NCBI RefSeq assembly: GCF_008838325.1
Contig: NZ_CP042829.1
Span: forward strand, 992,001-1,056,000
DNA: 64,000 nt
DNA from: Tepidiforma bonchosmolovskayae
GTDB lineage: Bacteria; Chloroflexota; Dehalococcoidia; Tepidiformales; Tepidiformaceae
Direction of reading: 5' to 3'
In this document: piece by piece, positions 16,765 to 27,337 of the stretch
Layout: each line of letters opens with the position of its first letter
Numbering within the stretch: the stretch's first letter is position 1
The notes under the pieces: model-generated
The model's input: the letters and a program-made list of their open reading frames with translations, nothing else
Told to the model about the DNA's origin: nothing
The model's database searches: none
Translations under genes and position numbers: made by a program

Positions 16765-16786
16765 GGTGGCACGGGATCGTGCCACC
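16765..16786. promoter_or_regulatory. Perfect inverted repeat upstream of the acyl-CoA synthetase
   Basis: GGTGGCACG-GGAT-CGTGCCACC is a nine-base-pair hairpin with a four-base loop, 20 bases before the GTG start. The symmetric sequence is consistent with a repressor operator (TetR- or GntR-like size) or with a 5'-UTR hairpin. No regulator gene is adjacent. Confidence 0.5.
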
Positions 16787-16829
16787 TGACTGGCCGTCTG
16801 GCAAGGCGCGGGCCGTGGGGGGACGGACC

Positions 16830-16860
16830 GAGGGCGCCCGGGGTATACCCGGGCGCCCTC
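16830..16860. terminator. 31-base GC-rich palindrome, probable terminator of the surface-protein gene
   Basis: A 13-base arm GAGGGCGCCCGGG pairs with its complement around GTATA, with no T-run after it. It is 20 bases past the stop of the minus-strand surface-protein gene (16881) and 85 bases before the acyl-CoA synthetase start. A hairpin terminator is the simplest reading; a dyad operator is possible. Confidence 0.45.
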
Positions 16861-16880
16861 GGGAGGATGGGTGCGGAGGC

Positions 16881-18498
16881 TCAGGCGCGGCGGCGGCTCA
16901 GCGCGAGGAGGCCGAGGCCGGAGGCAAGGAGGACGAGCCCAGCGGCGAGCGGCCAGCCGGGGAGCCCGGCAGCGGGCGCGCCCGTGCCCGTGGCGGGCGG
17001 CCGGGGCGTGGGCTGAGCGGTGACTTCGCCGGCCACGGAGGTCACGGACGGAGTCGGCGACGGGCTGGGCGACGCGGTCGGCTGCTCAATCGGCGCGGGC
17101 GGAGCGGGCGTCGCGGGCGGGGCAGGGGTTGCCGGCGGGGCGGGCGGGGGGGGGGGGGGTGGGAGGCGGCGGCGGGGGCGCGCAGCGCGGGTCGGCGGGG
17201 TCGACGCACGGCGGGTTGAAGTCGCGGATGTTCAGGAAGTCCACCGTCACCGTCTCGCCGCCCTGCTGCGGCTGGACCGTCTGCGTCACGAACTGCGGCG
17301 TCCAGCCGGGCTGGAGCGTCTCGGTGATGGTGTAGCTGCAGCCGACCGCTGGCGGCAGGTCCGGGAATTCGACGACGCCGTCCGCGCCGGTTGTCCCCGT
17401 CAGCGGACCCACGCCGCAGCCTTCGAGCGTGAACTGCCAGCCCGGGCCGTCGGAGGTGAAGCCGACGACGTTCAGGGTCTTATGGACGCGGATGGTGACG
17501 GGGCAGCGCGCCGGGTCGCCCTTGAGGATGACGGAGGCCGAGTCCTGGAGTTTGACGTCGACCTTCGGGAACGTCGAGTACGGCATCGTCTCGGCGAGGA
17601 GGTGCACCATGGCAGTGTTGGAGATGACCTGGTCCTCGCAGGTGCGCTGCGGGAGCTGCTTCGGGCGGACGCGGAACCGGATTTCGAGGCCGTTGACGTC
17701 GGCAGAGAAGGACTTGCATTCGTCGTTGCGCAGGGCGAACGACGCGAGGCCGTATTCGAACCAGGGCATTGGGGGCGTACCGCAGCTGGCCTTAACGGCG
17801 TGCGGGCCATCGATGACGGACACGCCGGGGTCGTAGAAGTTGATGTGGAGCGAGTCGGGCGTGCGGAGCCGGTAGCTGCTGGAGAGGACGATATCGAAGG
17901 CGATGTCGGCCGGGTCATCGACGACGGGGATGACCGGCGTCTTGGTCAGCGAGAAGGCGTCGAGCTGGGCGGCGCTGCCGGTGCGGTTGATGATCGTGAC
18001 CGTACAGTCGGGGGCATTGCCTGCGCCAGGACTCGGCTCCTTGAGTTCTTCGAGCGCACACGTTCCGGGGTAGAGGAAAAGGACGGCGCCGCCGGCCGGG
18101 AGCGGCACGGGCAAAGAGGCGCCGCCGCCGCGCGGCTGGTAGGTGAATAAGGCGGTCCAGGGGGCCTGGGGTTCTTCATAGATGAGTACCTTCGTCGGCG
18201 TGTCGAAGGTGAACTTCTCGCAGACAGCGCCATTGGGACCGGGCGTTGTGATGACCGGCCAGAAGTTGTTGCTGCCGACCTTGATGGCGAACTTCGCCTC
18301 GGACTCAAGGCGTTCGACGCCTTCGACCTGCTTGCAGACGACGAGCGTGGCCTGCTGCGACTGGACCTGGGCTGCATCGGAACCGTCGAGGACGACGGCG
18401 CGGGCCGTAGCGCCGAACGCCGCAAGGGCAAGGAGCACCATGCCGACGAGGGCTGCGGGCCGGGTGAGCGAACGACAAATTCTGACCGTGGAGCGCAC
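16881..18498 (-). pseudogene. Surface protein with Pro-rich stalk and C-terminal anchor, frame-disrupted at a poly-G tract
   Basis: ATG at 18498 starts a secreted protein: signal peptide MRSTVRICRSLTRPAALVGMVLLALAAFGATARA. A large extracellular part of about 300 residues without recognised motifs follows. Then comes a beta-rich module ([23 protein letters not shown]...[17 protein letters not shown]) typical of SpaA/prealbumin-like repeats, then a proline run. The frame as given stops at 17086. After the 14-C stretch (minus strand), the next frame reads PAPPATPAPPATPAP...EQPTASPSPSPTP and continues to a cell-wall/membrane anchor: [20 protein letters not shown], a hydrophobic helix and SRRRA, with stop at 16881. 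One C fewer in the tract restores a single ~538-residue protein. It may be an artefact, a broken gene, or a phase-variable surface protein. Confidence 0.7.
17146..17159. repeat. Poly-G run of 14 (poly-C in the coding strand)
   Basis: A 14-base homopolymer encodes part of the proline stalk of the surface protein and coincides with the point where its frame is lost. The paralogous stalk in the gene at 18689-20428 uses interrupted codons and has no such run. Runs of this length slip readily in replication and are also a known source of base-calling error. Confidence 0.85.
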
Positions 18499-18654
18499 GC
18501 TGCGTTCCTGCCTCCTGGGAGAACGGGAATAGGTGTGCCGTGCCAGCGGACCGGACCGGGGCTGACTCGATCTGGACCGCTGTGCGCCCCGAGTCTTACA
18601 CCCAATCGCGACATCCGTTGCCGTACAGCGAAAGTTTGGTGGGTTCCGGGGGGC

Positions 18655-18674
18655 CGGAATTTATAGAAATTCCG
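18655..18674. terminator. Hairpin after the second surface-protein gene
   Basis: CGGAATTT-ATAG-AAATTCCG, eight base pairs with a four-base loop, lies 14 bases past the stop of the minus-strand gene ending at 18689. It is a modest AT-containing stem in a GC-rich region. There is no strong T-run on the minus strand, so it is only a likely terminator. The rest of 18499-18688 holds no gene. Confidence 0.45.
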
Positions 18675-18688
18675 TGAAAATTTGCGGG

Positions 18689-20428
18689 TCAGCGGCGGCG
18701 GGCGAGGGCGAGGAGGCCGAGGCCGGATGCGAAGAGGAACAGGCCGGCCGTGAGCGGCCAGCCGGGGAGCCCGGCAGCGGGCGCGCCCGTGCCCGCTGCG
18801 GGCGGCCGGGGAGTGGTCCCGGGGACGGCGACGCCTGCAACTGTGGTCACTGAGGGGGGCGGCGAGGATGCGGGTGAAGCCGTCGCCTGCTGCTCCGGGT
18901 CCGCAGTGGCGGAGGGGGCCACGAACGAAGGGCCTGGTGGCGGTGCCGGCGGGTCGGGAGACGCCTGGTCGGGCGAGGTCGGAGGCGGCGGCGGGGGCGC
19001 GCAGCGCGGGTCGGCGGGGTCGACACACGGCGGGTTGAAGTTGCGGATGTTCAGGAACTCCACCGTCACGGTTTCGCCGCCCTGCTGCGGCTGGACCGCC
19101 TGGGTCACGAACTGCGGCGTCCAGCCGGGCTGCACCGTCTCGGTGATGGTATAGCTGCAGCCGACCGCTGGCGGCAGGTCCGGGAAATCGACGACGCCGT
19201 CCGCGCCGGTCGTGCCGGTCAGCGGTCCGACGCCGCAGCCTTCGAGGGTGAACTGCCAGCCCGGGCCGTTGGAGGTGAAGCCGACGACATTCAGGGTCTT
19301 ATGGACGCGGATGGTGACGGGGGCTGCGCGGACCGGCGCCGGGCTGGAGCCGGCCGCAGCGGACGGGGTGGCCGTGGCGGTCGGCGTCGGGGTAGGCGTC
19401 AGGGTCGCGGTGGGCGTCGCGGTGGCGGTGGGCGTCGGCGTGGCCGTGGGCGTCGCGGTGGCGGTTGGGGTGGCGGTCGGCGTGGCGGTCGGGGTGGCGG
19501 TTGGCGTGGCGGTCGGGGTGGCCGTCGGGGTGGCGGTGGGGGTCGGGGTGGCCGTCGGGGTCGGCGTGGCCGTCGGGGTCGGCGTGGCGGTTGGCGTGGC
19601 GGTTGGCGTGGCGGTTGGCGTGGCGGTCGGGGTCGGGGATTCGTAGGCGACCCGGACGCAGACGACCGTCCGCTGTCCGGCCACAATTGCGACGGTCGGC
19701 GGGACTGCGTTCCAGGAGGCGGCGTCCCCAGGCGGGCAGGCAGCCGAGGTGCCGTACGACCCGGCGGCCCAGCCAGTCACGCTCCAGCCAGCCGGCAGTG
19801 TCGACGCCGCCAGCGTGTAGTTTCCCGCAGCCAGGCCAACCGGCGTGCCGAACGAGCCGACCTGTACGCTCCAGCTGGCAACAGCGGTCGCGTCCTGATT
19901 GGAGGTTCCCGAGATCGTGGCGGACCCCGGCGGACTTGCTGATGCAGGGTCGAGCGAAGCGCCGACGATGAGCACCCCGCCGGAGAAGGTGTTTCGGACG
20001 CAGACTTTCTGGTTGCCGGTCCCGGGAGGGATGGCGCCCGAGGTGCCGATGTAGCCGCTCGCCGGGCAGGGATCGGTGGTTCGTGAAAGCACCTTGTAGC
20101 CGCCGAGGGTCCAGCCGGACGGCGGGGTGTTTTCGGTAACGATGTGCTCGAGGTTCTGCGGGACGGTGAAATCCTGGAACAGCTGGGCCGTGGACGCCGA
20201 CCACGACGCACTGATGCCACTGCCGCCGCCGTTGGTGATGGTCCCGGTGAAGGTCGTCGGCGGGGCGATACCATACGTATCCACGATGACCTTTTCGACG
20301 CGAATGGTGCGCGTAGCGTTCGTGGCCCGGGCGCCGGCAGCCATGACGGTGAGGATGCCGGCGAGCAAAATGACGAAGAAGAGGGCGACCAAAGCGGGGC
20401 GCGGCAGCACCGGGCGCACTCCTGACAA
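18689..20428 (-). CDS. Surface protein with Pro/Thr stalk and C-terminal anchor
   Basis: A 579-residue secreted protein. The signal/anchor is [24 protein letters not shown] near residues 13-36. Two or three beta-rich modules follow ([19 protein letters not shown]...; [22 protein letters not shown]). A long (T-P/T-A) repeat stalk (about 265-350) comes next, then a module nearly identical to the one in the neighbouring gene ([23 protein letters not shown]...[14 protein letters not shown]). It ends in a Pro-rich tail and the anchor [32 protein letters not shown]. The layout is that of a stalk-displayed surface protein held by a C-terminal membrane helix. Its close relative at 16881-18498 points to a local duplication. 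Function is unknown. Confidence 0.75.
   Translation of the reverse strand: MSGVRPVLPRPALVALFFVILLAGILTVMAAGARATNATRTIRVEKVIVDTYGIAPPTTFTGTITNGGGSGISASWSASTAQLFQDFTVPQNLEHIVTENTPPSGWTLGGYKVLSRTTDPCPASGYIGTSGAIPPGTGNQKVCVRNTFSGGVLIVGASLDPASASPPGSATISGTSNQDATAVASWSVQVGSFGTPVGLAAGNYTLAASTLPAGWSVTGWAAGSYGTSAACPPGDAASWNAVPPTVAIVAGQRTVVCVRVAYESPTPTATPTATPTATPTATPTPTATPTPTATPTPTATPTATPTATPTATPTATPTATPTATATPTATPTPTATATPTATLTPTPTPTATATPSAAAGSSPAPVRAAPVTIRVHKTLNVVGFTSNGPGWQFTLEGCGVGPLTGTTGADGVVDFPDLPPAVGCSYTITETVQPGWTPQFVTQAVQPQQGGETVTVEFLNIRNFNPPCVDPADPRCAPPPPPPTSPDQASPDPPAPPPGPSFVAPSATADPEQQATASPASSPPPSVTTVAGVAVPGTTPRPPAAGTGAPAAGLPGWPLTAGLFLFASGLGLLALARRR
19364..19640 (-). repeat. Coding tandem repeat encoding the (A/T)PT stalk
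   Basis: Six-base units of the GGCGTG/GGCGGT type, with imperfect 12- to 18-base higher-order repeats, encode ATPTATPT-like sequence. It is internal to the surface protein gene and likely length-variable between strains. A similar but shorter tract is in the lipoprotein gene at 50752-50925. Confidence 0.8.
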
Positions 20429-20826
20429 GGGGTCCGCTCACGAGCCGGTCGCCGCTCACGACACCGCCTGTTTCCCAGCCTGCGGGACGCCAACCCGGAA
20501 GCGGCGGGATTGTGGGGAGGCGGTCAGGAGGGTGTCAAGGGGGCTGCGGGAGGGTGGACAGGAACTGGCATTCCCGGCATTGCGATTCTGTATCTCCGGG
20601 GTCGGTTAGGGTGGCCCGGGTCTGAGCCGGGCGACGCGCCGGCCGGCGGTACAGCGGGCCTGCTTCCACCGCGCGGAATAGCTGCCAGGCGGACGGGGGA
20701 TGGCGCGTGTGCCGAATTAAGGGGCTCTCGATGAGTGGCGGGGTTCGTTCGTGCGCAGCCGCGCAGCGGGCATCGCGTTCCGTGGGAACCTGGGCGGTCG
20801 GCGCCCAAACTGGGGAACGCTCTCCC
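20429..20826. other. Gene-free spacer between surface-protein gene and CRISPR array
   Basis: I see no convincing gene in this 398-base stretch. It contains the upstream region of the surface-protein gene at 20428 and the trailer side of the CRISPR array. Open frames reading through it have no start context and continue into the repeats. Confidence 0.5.
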
Positions 20827-23800
20827 CCAAAATGAAGCCACCATCTCGAGATGTTGGAAACGGACGCCCAGAAGGATTCGTGAACATGAACCATCAGTCC
20901 CTCAATCAAGACACCATCTGGAGATGGTGGAAACCTCGGGAGTGTGGACCCACCTGCGCTGATCCTCAGAACGCCCTCAATGAAGCCACCATCTGGAGTG
21001 GTGGAAACACCGCGCGACCGAATCGCTCGACGACGTGCAGGAGCACCCTCAATGAAGCGACCATCTGGAGATGGTGGAAACGGGCACAGCCAACGCAAGC
21101 GTTTTCAATCTCGTCGCCCCTCAATGAAGCCACCATCTGGAGATGGTGGAAACATACTCCCCCCCTTGGGTCGCCTCGACCCCCCATCCCGGGGCCCTCA
21201 ATGAAACCACCATCTGGAGATGGTCTCAACAACCAGCAGATTCGCTGGAATGATGCAGACAGCCAACCCTCAATGAAGCCACCATCTGGAGATGGTGGAA
21301 GCTGGGTTGGTGATGAGGTTTTCGAGCAGATAGTCGCGCCCTCAATGAAGCCACCATCTGGAGATGGTGGAAACGCGTCCTTGAACGGCGTGAGCCCGGC
21401 GAGCGCGTCGTCACCCTCAATGAAGCCACCATCTGGAGATGGTGGAAACTGCCGTTTGCAAATATCGCCCGCGTTGCCACGACTACGCCCTCAATGAAGC
21501 CACCATCTGGAGATGGTGGAAACACAGCTGACTGGCGGCTGGCTGCCCTCGGATGAGGGCCCTCAATGAAGCCACCATCTGGAGATGGTGGAAACTCGTT
21601 TGGCGCCCCGCAGTTAACGGCAACGCCATCCACCCTCAATGAAGCCACCATCTGGAGATGGTGGAAACCTCGGCGAGCGGCGTTGGGCATACGCCCGGGC
21701 CGCCCCTCAATGAAGCCACCATCTGGAGATGGTGGAAACGCCAGCCTTGAAGCCGACAGCACCGTTGGATGCAACCATCCCTCAATGAAGCCACCATCTG
21801 GAGATGGTGGAAACCGGTGGAAAACCCTGCGAGGAACGATGACGGCTCGCTGCCCTCAATGAAGCCACCATCTGGAGATGGTGGAAATCTCACGATGGTG
21901 CCGGACCTCTTCCGGAAGGCCGGCGGCCCCTCAATGAAGCCACCATCTGGAGATGGTGGAAACTATATCCATGATTTTTTGCCGCAGAATAGACATTGTC
22001 CCCTCAATGAAGCCACCATCTGGAGATGGTGGAAACGCGCCCTCGCTCGTGTCCCAGTGGGGTATTGCCATCTACCCTCAATGCAGCCACCATCTGGAGA
22101 TGGTGGAAACCAACAACTCGGTCAACACCATCGACAACATCGACTGGGCCCTCAATGAAGCCACCATCTGGAGATGGTGGAAACCATGGATCTGCCCGAC
22201 GTGGATTGCGCTCGGCCACCAGGCCCCTCAATGAAGCCACCATCTGGAGATGGTGGAAACAAGGCCATTCACCACACGCTCCCGAGATACGTATCGCCCC
22301 TCAATGAAGCCACCATCTGGAGATGGTGGAAACGTCAGGCGCTGGAGGTAGCTGTACGGGTCGGCGCTCCCCTCAATGAAGCCACCATCTGGAGATGGTG
22401 GAAACGGGCGCCCGCGGGAATCGGCCCCGGGCGAAACCCCGAGGCCCTCAATGAAGCCACCATCTGGAGATGGTGGAAACAGGAGGGACGTAGCGGCCAC
22501 CCGGCGGACCTTGCCGGCCCCTCAATGAAGCCACCATCTGGAGACGATGGAAACCCGGAGATCGTGAACCAGCTTGCAAAGGTTATGCGCCCCTCAATGA
22601 AGCCACCATCTGGAGATGGTGGAAACGTCAGGCGCTGGAGGTAGCTGTACGGGTCGGCGCTCCCCTCAATGAAGCCACCATCTGGAGATGGTGGAAACGC
22701 CCAAGGGCAGCTACGCGTATGTGATCTTCTTTTTTCCCTCAATGAAGCCACCATCTGGAGATGGTGGAAACACGGATGGCCCGCATCGATAGTCACGATT
22801 AGTCAGGATCCCTCAATGAAGCCACCATCTGGAGATGGTGGAAACTCCAGCTGCTTCCTGAGCTGCTCCGATAGACGGATGGCCCTCAATGAAGCCACCA
22901 TCTGGAGATGGTGGAAACCGCCGGCGTGCGGCCTGCGGGGACTGCCGCGCAGAGACAGCCCCCTCAATGAAGCCACCATCTGGAGATGGTGGAAACCGCC
23001 GGCGTGCGGCCTGCGGGGACTGCCGCGCAGAGACAGCCCCCTCAATGAAGCCACCATCTGGAGATGGTGGAAACCACGACGGCCACCTCGCCCTCCTCCG
23101 GCGCATTCCGCCCTCAATGAAGCCACCATCTGGAGATGGTGGAAACTTGCCGTGCGGCAGGAGGAGACGATCACGCCGCGCGGCCCCTCAATGAAGCCAC
23201 CATCTGGAGATGGTGGAAACCATAGGGCATGCCACTGGGCCAACGGCGAGGGCGGCGACCCTCAATGAAGCCACCATCTGGAGATGGTGGAAACCAACCT
23301 AGCCACGATAAGGACGTATCGACTCCACCCTCCCCTCAATGAAGCCACCATCTGGAGATGGTGGAAACATGGTGAACTCCCAGCCGTTGTAGCGGGTGGA
23401 GAGCTCCCCTCAATGAAGCCACCATCTGGAGATGGTGGAAACGAACAGCTCCTCGTTCGAGATCGCGAGCGAGCCGTAGTCCCCTCAATGAAGCCACCAT
23501 CTGGAGATGGTGGAAACAGCATCTTGCCGGGCGGATTGAGCCCTCTCAATCGCCCTCAATGAAGCCACCATCTGGAGATGGTGGAAACAGCATAGCGTCC
23601 CGGGACTGCCACGTGCCGGTGGCGATCCCTCAATGAAGCCACCATCTGGAGATGGTGGAAACAACAGCTGCGCCCACCTGAGGGAGGCTGGGGCTACGAC
23701 CCCTCAATGAAGCCACCATCTGGAGATGGTGGAAACCGGCGGCTCGTGACAATGACTACGGGCCGCGGCTCCGGCGCCCCTCAATGAAGCCACCATCTGG

Positions 23801-26772
23801 AGATGGTGGAAACCTGTGCCGACCGGGTCGTCCAGCGCGGTCGCCGCGCTCCCTCAATGAAGCCACCATCTGGAGATGGTGGAAACTCGGCGGCGGCGGG
23901 GACCAGGTGCGGCCGCGACGGCACCCTCAATGAAGCCACCATCTGGAGATGGTGGAAACGCACGCGCCGCGCCGCATACGCCGCCGCCACGCACGCGTGC
24001 CCTCAATGAAGCCACCATCTGGAGATGGTGGAAACTCCGTGACGCATGCGCAGAAAGTGAGCGGTGGCGGAACCCCTCAATGAAGCCACCATCTGGAGAT
24101 GGTGGAAACGCGCGCGGGTCAGCCGCGCGCGCGGCATCGGCCGATGCCCCCTCAATGAAGCCACCATCTGGAGATGGTGGAAACTCGAGAAGTGCAGCTG
24201 TGGAGCCCGGCGGCGCGTTGAAGCCCTCAATGAAGCCACCATCTGGAGATGGTGGAAACACGATCTCGTCTTTGGCATTGCCCGCCCGCTTACCCTCCCT
24301 CAATGAAGCCACCATCTGGAGATGGTGGAAACGAAGGGCCCGCCGCGCGTCTTTCTTGCCGGTGGCCACGATCCCTCAATGAAGCCACCATCTGGAGATG
24401 GTGGAAACGTGACGGGGCCTGAGGGCCAGACCAGCTGGCTCGACAACCCTCAATGAAGCCACCATCTGGAGATGGTGGAAACAGCCACGAGGTCATGGGC
24501 GATGTCCCGGTGAAGGTACCCTCAATGAAGCCACCATCTGGAGATGGTGGAAACGGCCCACCCCGCGTCGCGGAGTGTCTCGACGAGCCACCACCCTCAA
24601 TGAAGCCACCATCTGGAGATGGTGGAAACGCGCAGGTTCGGCGGGCGTGACGCCCGCCTTGAAGGCGGTCCCCTCAATGAAGCCACCATCTGGAGATGGT
24701 GGAAACACCCCGAGTTCGCCGAACTGGTCGACGCGGCGGCGTCGCCCTCAATGAAGCCACCATCTGGAGATGGTGGAAACGCGCGCGCGAGGCGACTGTT
24801 GCGGCTGCTGCGGGAGCGCCCTCAATGAAGCCACCATCTGGAGATGGTGGAAACGGCGGCAGTCCCCGGCGAACAGGCAGGGTCAGCATGTCCCTCAATG
24901 AAGCCACCATCTGGAGATGGTGGAAACGCAGGAGTCCAGCGATGCTGATCACTGGCACCTTTGATGCCCTCAATGAAGCCACCATCTGGAGATGGTGGAA
25001 ACGCGCACCTCGCTCGTCCGAGGCGTCGGTGGTTCGGGGGCCCTCAATGAAGCCACCATCTGGAGATGGTGGAAACGGCCGGGCCCGTGCTAGCTGGCGC
25101 TGGCCGTCCTATCCCCTCAATGAAGCCACCATCTGGAGATGGTGGAAACCCGGCGCCATCTCCGCGGCCCTGATCTATCAGGCCCGGGCCCCTCAATGAA
25201 GCCACCATCTGGAGATGGTGGAAACATGGTGAACTCCCAGCCGTTGTAGCGGGTGGAGAGCTCCCCTCAATGAAGCCACCATCTGGAGATGGTGGAAACG
25301 TCACTGTACTTCGTCCCGAACCCGGGATTCCATGGCCCTCAATGAAGCCACCATCTGGAGATGGTGGAAACCAGCAGCTCCTCGCGGCGCAGGAGGCGGG
25401 CCGCCAGCTCCCTCAATGAAGCCACCATCTGGAGATGGTGGAAACGACAGGCGGCCACCCGGAGCCTTCACCTCGACCGCAACCCCTCAATGAAGCCACC
25501 ATCTGGAGATGGTGGAAACCCTCGACCTCGAGACGCTGCTGACGACGCCGATACACCCCTCAATGAAGCCACCATCTGGAGATGGTGGAAACCATCAGAC
25601 ATCCACCGGCGAGCGGCTGAACGTGACCACCCCTCAATGAAGCCACCATCTGGAGATGGTGGAAACCTCGAGTTCCCGGCAACACTCCGCCGGGAGCCCA
25701 ACCCTCAATGAAGCCACCATCTGGAGATGGTGGAAACCTGCTCGACCATCCCCCGCCGCGCGAGCTGACCGAGCAGCCCTCAATGAAGCCACCATCTGGA
25801 GATGGTGGAAACCCGGCAGCGGGGTAGCTGCCGTCGCGGATGCTGCTCCCTCAATGAAGCCACCATCTGGAGATGGTGGAAACTCGAGGATGCCGCCGAT
25901 GAGGCCGCGGATGATGTCGATCCCTCAATGAAGCCACCATCTGGAGATGGTGGAAACGCCGAGGCGCGCAGCCCCGTGATGCGCCAGCGCGGACCCCCTC
26001 AATGAAGCCACCATCTGGAGATGGTGGAAACTCCATCGCGCCGAGGATGCCCTCCTTGAGCGTGGGCACCCCTCAATGAAGCCACCATCTGGAGATGGTG
26101 GAAACCGACGCCGACCGCCAGGAGGTCACCGTCACCCTCGTCCGCCCCTCAATGAAGCCACCATCTGGAGATGGTGGAAACGCGAGGACCTCCATCGCCT
26201 GCGTCACCTCGCCCGCCGACCCTCAATGAAGCCACCATCTGGAGATGGTGGAAACATGGCGTACACGTCGGCGCCGGAGTTGACGATGATACTCCCTCAA
26301 TGAAGCCACCATCTGGAGATGGTGGAAACCTGTGCTGGCGTTACCGCCGCCGCCGCCGCCGCCAGGTCCCTCAATGAAGCCACCATCTGGAGATGGTGGA
26401 AACGCGCCGGCAACCGAGGCGACGATGTTCAACTGACGCTCCCCTCAATGAAGCCACCATCTGGAGATGGTGGAAACTCATGGTGCCGATGATGGCAGGG
26501 GTTGCGCGCCATGTCCCTCAATGAAGCCACCATCTGGAGATGGTGGAAACTCGACGGAAGGACGTTCCAGGCGCGGATTGTCCAGGTCCCTCAATGAAGC
26601 CACCATCTGGAGATGGTGGAAACGATTTGCCAGAGGCCGAAGCTTGTGCGGTCGTTGCACGCCCCTCAATGAAGCCACCATCTGGAGATGGTGGAAACTA
26701 CTTGGAGTTCGTTCTCCGCCTGCAGGAGCCCAACTGCCCTCAATGAAGCCACCATCTGGAGATGGTGGAAAC
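20827..26772 (-). CRISPR. CRISPR array, about 81 repeats of 36 nt, type I-G
   Basis: Repeats are regularly spaced every 72-75 bases, with spacers about 34-42 long. On the plus strand the repeat is CCCTCAATGAAG, then the stem-loop CCACCATCTGGAGATGGTGG, then AAAC. On the minus strand it starts GTTTC and ends in ATTGAGGG, an eight-base tail of the kind that forms crRNA 5' handles. I counted 81 repeats (about 80 spacers). Repeats at the left end are degraded: 20827, 20899, 20974 (one base lost), 21195 (end reads TCTCAAC) and 21267. Those near the right end are perfect. This makes the right end the leader side and puts transcription on the minus strand, collinear with the cas genes. Internal variants lie near 22075 (AATGCAG) and 22518 (GACGATGG). 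Three spacers occur twice. Confidence 0.97.
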
Positions 26773-27033
26773 CGCTGGCCCCGACCAGGCCCGCCGGGAT
26801 ACCTCTTTTGAATCTGCAACGGGCACCCGGGAGCGGCTCACGCCGGGGGTTTCGAGCGCCTCCCAGCAACCTGGTGCTGCAGGGGCCCTGCCAGGCCGCC
26901 TCGGAAGGATAGCATGCGCCGCCGGGCTTCTGTACAGGTTCGTTTTCGAGGGTTGTTAAGGTCTGGCGCTCCTTCGAGCGGTTTGAGTCTACCGGGCTGG
27001 TCAAGGGGGCGCTCGAAGGGGACCAGCGGCGGC
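26773..27033 (-). promoter_or_regulatory. Probable CRISPR leader
   Basis: This 261-base gap separates cas2 from the first (newest) repeat and should contain the leader promoter and the integration signal. On the minus strand a TGCTATCCT-like extended -10 lies near 26910. An imperfect -35-like CTGTACA lies further upstream at 26931-26938 with a long spacer, so the promoter call is weak. It also carries the inverted repeat at 26971-27019. No open frame here is convincing. Confidence 0.6.
26971..27019. repeat. Inverted repeat in the leader next to the cas2 end
   Basis: CCTTCGAGCG at 26971-26980 pairs with CGCTCGAAGG at 27010-27019, ten perfect bases with a 29-base loop. A further TTCGAGCGCC occurs near 26850. 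It could terminate the cas operon before the array, or bind a protein during spacer acquisition. Confidence 0.45.
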
Positions 27034-27327
27034 TCAGTAGATGGCTGGGCCCTGCCGGGGGAGGGTGGGCGGCCGGCCGAGGATTTCGGGGACGACGGCG
27101 CGGCTGCTGGCGGGGACGCCGAGGTCGAAGATGGCGACGCTGTCGTCGTCGCGGTCGATGAGTTCGAGGAGTTTGCGGCGGAGTTTGATGAGTTCGGGCC
27201 GGGTGAGGTCGCAGAGGTAGACGGAGTACTGGAGGCGGGTGCCCCAGCCGAGCATTTCGCGGTAGACTTCGCGGAGGCGGCGGTCATTGGTGATGTCGTA
27301 GGCGACGAGGTAGCGTCGGCGTTCCAT
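27034..27327 (-). CDS. cas2: CRISPR-associated endonuclease Cas2
   Basis: A 97-residue Cas2, the adaptation protein that forms the integrase complex with Cas1. MERRRYLVAYDITNDRRLREVYREMLGWGTRLQYSVYLCDL is the ferredoxin-like first half, with the conserved Asp of the first strand at position 11 and the R-x-Q-x-S-V-Y strand that follows. The C-terminus has SVAIFDLGVP. The start is ATG 27327, ten bases after the cas4-cas1 stop. It is last in the operon and directly abuts the leader. Confidence 0.95.
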   Translation of the reverse strand: MERRRYLVAYDITNDRRLREVYREMLGWGTRLQYSVYLCDLTRPELIKLRRKLLELIDRDDDSVAIFDLGVPASSRAVVPEILGRPPTLPRQGPAIY

Positions 27328-27337
27328 GGGGGGTGTG

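Noticed and set aside
20827-26772. Many open frames through the CRISPR array coding repeated SMKPPSGDGGN or FPPSPDGGFIEG words
   Set aside because: They arise because repeat plus spacer is often a multiple of three. They have no RBS or conserved protein and simply read the CRISPR repeats.
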